NCBI RefSeq assembly: GCF_900129635.1
Contig: NZ_FSRB01000002.1
Span: forward strand, 2,934,498-2,972,601
From: Singulisphaera sp. GP187
GTDB lineage: Bacteria; Planctomycetota; Planctomycetia; Isosphaerales; Isosphaeraceae
Length of the DNA: 38,104 bases
Direction of reading: 5' to 3'
Of the stretch, positions 32,561-38,104 are shown piece by piece; the stretch's first letter is position 1, and every line of letters starts with the position of its first letter. Both the position numbers and the translations under genes were made by a program. The notes beneath the pieces were generated by a model. That model saw only the letters and a program-made list of their open reading frames with translations, was not told where the DNA came from and did not search any database.

Positions 32561-35500
32561 ATGACTTGCCGCCACAAGTCTGCCGATCGTTTCTGGGATG
32601 GTCTGATCTTTCGGCTGGTGAATCACTCGAGGCCATCTCGCGAGGGCGTCGGCACTTCGGCTGATCGATTACGGGATCGCCGTCGCCGTGCCCGCCATCG
32701 GGAGCTCCTCGAAGCGGAAAACCTCGAGCGGAGAGATATCGCCGGATCGCTTCTGACCGGCCTGGGCTCGATCGCCGGCAACGGTCTTGCGGCCGAGATG
32801 CGAACGCCTTTCGGGGAAGGACGGCGTTCATCGCATCAAGGTTTCTCCGGCAGGGGCGGCATCCTCCCGTTCTCGATCGTTCCGCGCCGCCACGACAGTT
32901 TGCCCCTGCATCAAGGGCACGGCCATGGGTTAGCCGGTGGGTTCCGACTGAGCCGGGGGGATCTGCACTCGGTACAACATGTTTCACCGACGTCCGCGCA
33001 CCCGCTACTGCCCAAATCGCTCGCTGCCGGGACACAACACTCCGCGAACACACCGAGCGGTCAGGGAGCTCCCCGCAAGCAGGGATCGGCAGCGCCGCAG
33101 GGAGGCGCGGCCGCCCGGGGCGGCGGTGGAGGCGTCGCGGGATCGGCGTTCGGCACCGCGACACGAGGCGGGACCGCCGCACAGACTCCGACGCCCTTCT
33201 CGAACTCAGGAGGATCGAGTTCACAGGTCGTTGGCGCCAGCGGAATTTCCGGCCCGGCCAGGTTGGCGCAGAGTCCTGCCCCGGCCACCGCGAGCCGCTC
33301 GACTCCCACCCGCGCGGCGACTCCTTCCCCGACCCCCACTCCCGGCCCGACCTCGCCGGCTCCGACTTCGATCCCCGCGCAATCGCCTCAGAGAAGCAGC
33401 ACGAGCACGAGCACGCTCACCCAGTTGCCACACTCCGTCATTAGCACACCCTCGGGTAACTCGATCCAGATCACATGCGCCGACGTCGATAGTCTGACCG
33501 GCTGGTCCACCCCCGAAAGTGGTGGGAGCGACCCCGGCCGCGGTGGGGTCGTCTCCACCGGTGGCGGTCTGGTTCTGACCGAGGGCAATTCGTACGTCGT
33601 CGGGTTGGAGAAGACGCTGACGATTCCCAGCAACCCCTCCACACTCGTCTTTCAGTATGACAACCTCTCGTTCGACAGGACGGACACTCACTCGATCAAG
33701 GACGCCTTCGAGGTCGCCCTGGTCGATGGCCAGGATAAACCCCTGGTTCCCACCATCGGTGAGGCGCGCAACGCCTTCCTCAACGTCACCGAGGGGCTAC
33801 CCACGAAGCTCGGAGTGGGCACGACGGAGACCGGCACGGCGGTGGTCACGGTCACGACCGACATCTCCGGGCTCGCGCCTCAAAGCACGGCTCATCTGAT
33901 CTTCCGACTGGTCAACAACGACTCCGACCACAACACCACGGTGCGGCTCCCGTGCCCAACTTCAGCCGACCACCCGCCGTCGGTCGCCGTGGACCTGTTC
34001 GACGACACCGCGCCCACCGGGCCGGGCAGCAACGCTTACCGCACCGACCGACTCACCACCGACCCCACGGTGGCCGGTACGGCGTCCGACCAGGACGGCA
34101 GCGTGGCCACACTCGAGGCGAGCGTCGACGGCGGCGCCTACCAGGACATCAGCTCGACGCTCGCGGCGGGTACATTCCGCTGGACGCCGACCGGCCTGTC
34201 CGCCGGCACGCATCGGATCACGATCCGCGCCACCGACAATGCGGGCCTGAGGGCCGTGGCCTCGACCAGTTTCACGCTCGACGCCCCGCCGGTCGCCAAC
34301 GCGGGGGGGAACCAGACCGTCGCAGAGGGGGACACCGTCACGTTCAACGCCTCGCAATCGACGGCCACCCTGGCGCCCCTCTTCTCCTACCAATGGACCT
34401 TCGCCGGCGGGACGACCTCCACCGAGCCAATCACGACCCGGACCTACGCCGACGAGGGGAGCGACACCGCCACGCTGACCGTGACCGATACCGCCGGCGC
34501 CACCGCAACCGCCGCCGCTCAGGTTACCATCGGCAATGCAACCCCGTTCGTCCGCCCCGTGGCCGATCAGCAGGTGACTGAAGGAACCCCTTACGCGCTG
34601 GCCGTCTCGTTTGCCGACCCGGGCACCGGCGACAAGCACACCGCCACGATCGACTGGGGAGATGGCACGTACAGCTCGAACGCCACTGTCCAGGAGCAGA
34701 ATGGGGCGGGTACGGTCGTCGCAACCCACAGCTACTCGAACGAGGGGACCCACACCGTCACCGTGACCGTCGCCGATGACGATGACCCGGCCGGGACGGC
34801 CAGCACCACGTTCCACGTGACAGTCAACCCCCTGGCGCCGACAGTCACGATCAACGGCCCGCCCGTCACCGATGAGGGGGCGACCTACACGCTCAATCTC
34901 TCGGCCATCGAGCCGAGCGTCGACACCGTCTATGACTGGACGATCGATTGGGGCGACGGCACGGCCCCGGAGACGTTCTATGGCAACCCGCCTACGGTCA
35001 CTCATGTCTACAACAACGACGGGGTCACGGACACGATCACTGCGTCGGCGACCGACGAGGACGGCACCTGGAACGCGAACTCGTTGGCCGTCACCGTCAG
35101 CAATGTAAGCCCGACGCTCGTCATCGGCGGTCTGGGATCGGTCAACGCGGGAGCCACGTACACGCTCAACCTCGCGTCGACCGATCCGGGCCAGGATGAC
35201 ACGATCGACCACTGGACGATCCACTGGGGCGACGGCACGGCCCCTCAGACGATCAGCGGCAACCCGAACTCGGCCACGCACGTCTATGCCAGTGGCCCGA
35301 ACGACGACACGATCAGCGCGACGGCGACCGACCAGGATGGCACCTGGGACTCCAACACCGTCCGCGTGCACGTCAACGCGGCGGCGCCGCAGGTGGCGAT
35401 CGCCGGTCCGGGCGTGACCTCCGAGGGGGCGACCTATACGCTCAACCTCTCGGCCACCGGGCCCGGCGGCAACTCGATCACGAGTTGGACGATTGCCTGG

Positions 35501-36604
35501 GGCGATGGCTCGGCCCCCCAGATCCTGAGCGGCAACCCGTCGACGGTGACACACATCTATGCCGACGGCGTCACCCCGGCGGTCAGCGATACGATCACCG
35601 CGACCGCGACGAACGCCAATGGCAGTTACCCCACCAACACGGTCAATGTCCAGGTGCTCAACGTGGCCCCGACGGTCACGACGGTTACAAACCCGACCAA
35701 GACTCCAACTTATGAAGGAAGTGCGCTCGCCAGCAACGCCATCGTCGCGACCTTCACGGACCCCGGCCTGAGCGACACCCATACGGCGGCGGTCTACTGG
35801 GGCGATGGGACCAGCAGCGCCGCGACGATCACGGAGTCGAACGGCTCGGGGACGGTCACGGCGGGGGGCCACACGTACGCCGATAACGGAACGTACACGG
35901 TCAAGGTGGTCGTCACCGACAAGGATCATGGCTCGGGAAGCCTGAGCACGTCGGCGATGATCCAGAACGTATCGCCGAAGGTCTCGGCCGGGTTCTCCTT
36001 CGTGCCCGATCCCAACACCGGCGCCCCGATCGCCGTCGTCTCGGGCGAGTTCACCGACGCTGGCTTCACCTTCGCGCCGGCGGGGACCGTCGAGACGTTC
36101 ACGGAGACGATCAACTGGGGCGACGGCACCACCCAGACGATGACTCCGACCGTCGTTCAAGGGTCGGCGGGTGTCGCCACGGTCGGAACCTACTCAGGTT
36201 CGCACGCGTACGCGCAACCGGGCGTCTACCAGGTGACCGTCACGGTCACCGACGACGACGGCGGCCGGGGCACAGCCACGCTCAACTTCGGCTCGTCGTG
36301 CCTGCCGTTCCAGGTCGTCTCGGCGATCAACGTCGGCCGGCCGGGCGAGATCCCCGTCAAGATCTGGTCCTGCACCGACGCCGGCGGGAACCCCGACTTC
36401 AACGTCAACAATATCGTCGCCTCGAGCCTCCGTTTTGGGCCGGGGGGGGCCCAGGCCGACGACTACAACATCGTGCCCGCCCAGGCGGCCGGATGGACGT
36501 CAAGTTTCCGAGCCTCTCCAGCGGGATCCACTCGACCGATCAAGTCGCTTACCTATCGGGCTGGATGGCGGTCCCGGGAAACTCGAGCCCGGTCTACTTC
36601 GTGA
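32561..36604 (+). CDS. Giant extracellular PKD-repeat protein, 5' part (frameshifted at its end)
   Basis: The ATG has GAGGAG about 7 bases upstream. The N-terminus is basic and carries LLEAENLERRDIAGS near residue 50-60, the LE-x-x-ExR type signature of planctomycete exported proteins. A Ser/Thr/Pro-rich linker follows (residues about 225-290), then a beta-rich domain (residues 300-470), an Ig-like domain (about 490-575), and about seven PKD-type units (575-1245) with the WGDGT motif. PKD units are stalk or adhesion modules acting outside the cell. Near 36490 the natural sequence (DDYNIVPAQAAG) continues in another frame (see 36493-38104), and the frame listed here ends soon after in unrelated sequence. 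Confidence 0.85.
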   Translation: MTCRHKSADRFWDGLIFRLVNHSRPSREGVGTSADRLRDRRRRARHRELLEAENLERRDIAGSLLTGLGSIAGNGLAAEMRTPFGEGRRSSHQGFSGRGGILPFSIVPRRHDSLPLHQGHGHGLAGGFRLSRGDLHSVQHVSPTSAHPLLPKSLAAGTQHSANTPSGQGAPRKQGSAAPQGGAAARGGGGGVAGSAFGTATRGGTAAQTPTPFSNSGGSSSQVVGASGISGPARLAQSPAPATASRSTPTRAATPSPTPTPGPTSPAPTSIPAQSPQRSSTSTSTLTQLPHSVISTPSGNSIQITCADVDSLTGWSTPESGGSDPGRGGVVSTGGGLVLTEGNSYVVGLEKTLTIPSNPSTLVFQYDNLSFDRTDTHSIKDAFEVALVDGQDKPLVPTIGEARNAFLNVTEGLPTKLGVGTTETGTAVVTVTTDISGLAPQSTAHLIFRLVNNDSDHNTTVRLPCPTSADHPPSVAVDLFDDTAPTGPGSNAYRTDRLTTDPTVAGTASDQDGSVATLEASVDGGAYQDISSTLAAGTFRWTPTGLSAGTHRITIRATDNAGLRAVASTSFTLDAPPVANAGGNQTVAEGDTVTFNASQSTATLAPLFSYQWTFAGGTTSTEPITTRTYADEGSDTATLTVTDTAGATATAAAQVTIGNATPFVRPVADQQVTEGTPYALAVSFADPGTGDKHTATIDWGDGTYSSNATVQEQNGAGTVVATHSYSNEGTHTVTVTVADDDDPAGTASTTFHVTVNPLAPTVTINGPPVTDEGATYTLNLSAIEPSVDTVYDWTIDWGDGTAPETFYGNPPTVTHVYNNDGVTDTITASATDEDGTWNANSLAVTVSNVSPTLVIGGLGSVNAGATYTLNLASTDPGQDDTIDHWTIHWGDGTAPQTISGNPNSATHVYASGPNDDTISATATDQDGTWDSNTVRVHVNAAAPQVAIAGPGVTSEGATYTLNLSATGPGGNSITSWTIAWGDGSAPQILSGNPSTVTHIYADGVTPAVSDTITATATNANGSYPTNTVNVQVLNVAPTVTTVTNPTKTPTYEGSALASNAIVATFTDPGLSDTHTAAVYWGDGTSSAATITESNGSGTVTAGGHTYADNGTYTVKVVVTDKDHGSGSLSTSAMIQNVSPKVSAGFSFVPDPNTGAPIAVVSGEFTDAGFTFAPAGTVETFTETINWGDGTTQTMTPTVVQGSAGVATVGTYSGSHAYAQPGVYQVTVTVTDDDGGRGTATLNFGSSCLPFQVVSAINVGRPGEIPVKIWSCTDAGGNPDFNVNNIVASSLRFGPGGAQADDYNIVPAQAAGWTSSFRASPAGSTRPIKSLTYRAGWRSRETRARSTS
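34840..35660 (+). repeat. Tandem PKD-unit repeats at DNA level
   Basis: Three neighbouring units of about 280 bases share near-identical blocks, for example tggggcgacggcacggcccc (at about 34947 and 35226) and a close variant at about 35499, each followed by a similar GNP(P/N/S) segment. This local similarity suggests recent unit duplication and makes the region prone to copy-number change and mis-assembly. Confidence 0.7.
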
Positions 36605-38104
36605 GCTGGGCACCGCTCAAGAACGTGCACGGAGGCAACCCGCCGCCGGCGACGTCAACCCCGGGCCAGACCAAGTTCTACGTCGCCGACGGCGGCACGT
36701 CGACCGGCGGCGACACGACCTATCGCTACCTGGCGAACGGGAACACGTCCGGGGCGTTCGGTTTGGACACCAGCGTGCCGAGCCCGCGCGGGATCGCCGT
36801 CAATGCCGCCGGTACCACCGCATGGCTGGTCGACGGGTCGAACCAGGAAGTCGACGTCCAGGGCACCGACGGTGCGCTGCTCGGTTCGTTCCGCGCCTTC
36901 GGACTGGTCAACCCCCAGGGGATCGCCACCAACGGCACGGACCTCTGGATCGTCGACGCGGGGATCCACTCGGTGCTGCGCTTCGTGGGAGGCGCCGCGA
37001 TCCGGGCCGGGGCCGCGACTCCCCTGCCGCAGCCGGCCAGCAGCTCCGCCCTCCCGAGCGGATCGTTCCACCTCGACCAGTCGGACCCCAACCCGCTGAA
37101 CGAAAACAATAGCCCCACCGACATCGTGACCCGCGACGGCTCGACCTTCTGGGTCACCGACGACAAGGCCCACGCCGTCTTCGTCTACAACGCCAGCGGG
37201 AACAAGGTCGGCGAGTGGTTCCTCGACCCGGCCGACACGAGTCCCTCGGGCATCACCCTCAACCCCAACGGCGGGACCGACCTCTGGGTCGTTGACCGCG
37301 CCACCCACCGGGTCTACGACTACGCGGGCGCCACCGGGTGGACGAGCGGCAACCACTCGGCGACTAGCTCGTTCGCGCTCGCCAGCGCCGACGGCGACCC
37401 CGAAGGGATCGCCGACCCGAACCCGCCGACGGTCGCGATCATCTCCCCCGCCGACAATGGCCAGGCGACCGCCGGCAGCACCGTGCTCGTCACCGGCCAG
37501 GTCACGGCGAGCACTCCGGGCACGCCGGTCGTCGCCGCCAACGGGACGCCGGTCGACGCGGTCGACGCCGCCAACAACTTCTTCAACCGACAGTCCGTGG
37601 CCCTCGGCCCGAACGCCTCCACCTATACGGCCATCGATGCCTCGGGTCAAGCGAGCAGCCCGGTCACGCTGCACGAGACCGGCACGAACCCGCCGGCCGG
37701 CCCGATCGACTTCGCGAGCCTGTCCGACGTGACGGCCAGCTTCAGCCCGCAATACGGCCGGACCTCGTACAACTCGGCCACGACGGTGCTCTACGCCGAT
37801 ATGGCCGCCCAGGACGTCGGCACCTACACGGTGCATACGCCGCTGCTGGTCGCCGTGAAACACATCAGCAACCCGCTGGTGCGTGTCCGCGACTACGACG
37901 GCGTCCTGCCCGACGGCACGTACTACTATGATTTCAGCAAGCTGGTCGCCGGCCGCACGATCGAGCCCGGCCAGACCACCAACAACGGCGTGTTGGCGTT
38001 CTTCGACCCCCAGCAGGTGCCCTTCACCTATGACCTGGTCTTCCTCGCGCCGGTGAACCGTCCGCCGTCCTTCACATCGGTCCCGGTCGTCGAGACCGCC
38101 GCGC
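36493..38104 (+). CDS. Continuation of the giant surface protein (runs off right edge)
   Basis: In the frame starting at 36493 the sequence MDVKFPSLSSGIHSTDQVAY continues directly from the PKD gene and stays open to the end of the window (537 codons). It contains NHL/beta-propeller-like units (PRGIAVNAAGTTAWLVDG, NPQGIATNGTDLWIVDAG, PSGITLNPNGGTDLWVVD) and an Ig-like segment (VAIISPADNGQATAGSTV). It has no start signal of its own, so it is best read as the same gene displaced by one indel. Extracellular, probably adhesive or structural. Confidence 0.75.
   Translation, partial: MDVKFPSLSSGIHSTDQVAYLSGWMAVPGNSSPVYFVSWAPLKNVHGGNPPPATSTPGQTKFYVADGGTSTGGDTTYRYLANGNTSGAFGLDTSVPSPRGIAVNAAGTTAWLVDGSNQEVDVQGTDGALLGSFRAFGLVNPQGIATNGTDLWIVDAGIHSVLRFVGGAAIRAGAATPLPQPASSSALPSGSFHLDQSDPNPLNENNSPTDIVTRDGSTFWVTDDKAHAVFVYNASGNKVGEWFLDPADTSPSGITLNPNGGTDLWVVDRATHRVYDYAGATGWTSGNHSATSSFALASADGDPEGIADPNPPTVAIISPADNGQATAGSTVLVTGQVTASTPGTPVVAANGTPVDAVDAANNFFNRQSVALGPNASTYTAIDASGQASSPVTLHETGTNPPAGPIDFASLSDVTASFSPQYGRTSYNSATTVLYADMAAQDVGTYTVHTPLLVAVKHISNPLVRVRDYDGVLPDGTYYYDFSKLVAGRTIEPGQTTNNGVLAFFDPQQVPFTYDLVFLAPVNRPPSFTSVPVVETAA

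Noticed and set aside
34840..35660. A CRISPR-like array
   Set aside because: The repeats are long, coding and period about 280 bases; no short repeats with unique spacers are present anywhere in the window.
33962..36160. A 732-codon open frame on the minus strand
   Set aside because: It is the antisense of the PKD repeats; Arg/Gly/Val-rich and repetitive only because the plus strand is. GC-rich genes often leave such open frames.

Overview
The window has the look of a chromosome from a GC-rich planctomycete, probably Isosphaeraceae-like. The evidence is the giant extracellular protein at the right end, with PKD repeats and an N-terminal LE-x-x-ExR motif, plus a planctomycete-style integrase N-terminus, planctomycete-type transposases and GTG/TTG starts. 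The lineage is inferred from protein style; no rRNA or other phylogenetic marker is present.

Positions 1-4.6 kb hold a tight minus-strand run. It contains an ADP-ribosyltransferase-like protein, several unrecognised proteins, a small ribbon-helix-helix (RHH)-like protein, and at the left edge the first 30 codons of a GP88-like gene. Positions 4.9-8.6 kb hold a plus-strand integrase fragment without its catalytic domain, an AT-richer stretch, a second RHH-headed cassette, and an intact and a decayed copy of a small HTH gene. Positions 8.8-12.8 kb hold one 1291-residue protein with, in order, a restriction-nuclease-like domain, TPR-like helices, a GreA/GreB C-terminal-like domain and a PIN nuclease domain. 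This is the best candidate for a defence (conflict) gene. A 49-codon ORF overlaps its stop codon. Next to it lie a frameshifted histidine phosphatase and a third HTH copy split by a complete IS256-family element with 9-bp target duplications.

Positions 15-28.3 kb are almost entirely minus strand. A module made of a small-gene remnant, 13-bp repeats, an RHH protein and a two-repeat protein occurs twice: decayed at 15.2-17.1 kb and intact at 21.2-23.3 kb. Around and between the copies are TPR-like proteins that seem to share a C-terminal domain, a third RHH-headed cassette (its gene carries an in-frame TGA), a decayed GP88 start, a zinc-ribbon protein and a DUF927-like P-loop ATPase with two coupled small genes. 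A 3' tRNA remnant at 28.8 kb may mark the edge of an integrated element.

Positions 29-32.3 kb hold two related transposase genes, the first broken and the second intact with clear inverted repeats. From 32.56 kb to the right edge runs the giant surface protein, with one frameshift near 36.49 kb.

Interpretation: the left 28.8 kb looks like an accessory island built from repeated small-regulator cassettes, many of them duplicated and decaying, and carrying a multi-domain conflict nuclease. The number of frameshifts could be real decay or, for some, sequencing indels. The sequence alone cannot decide between them.
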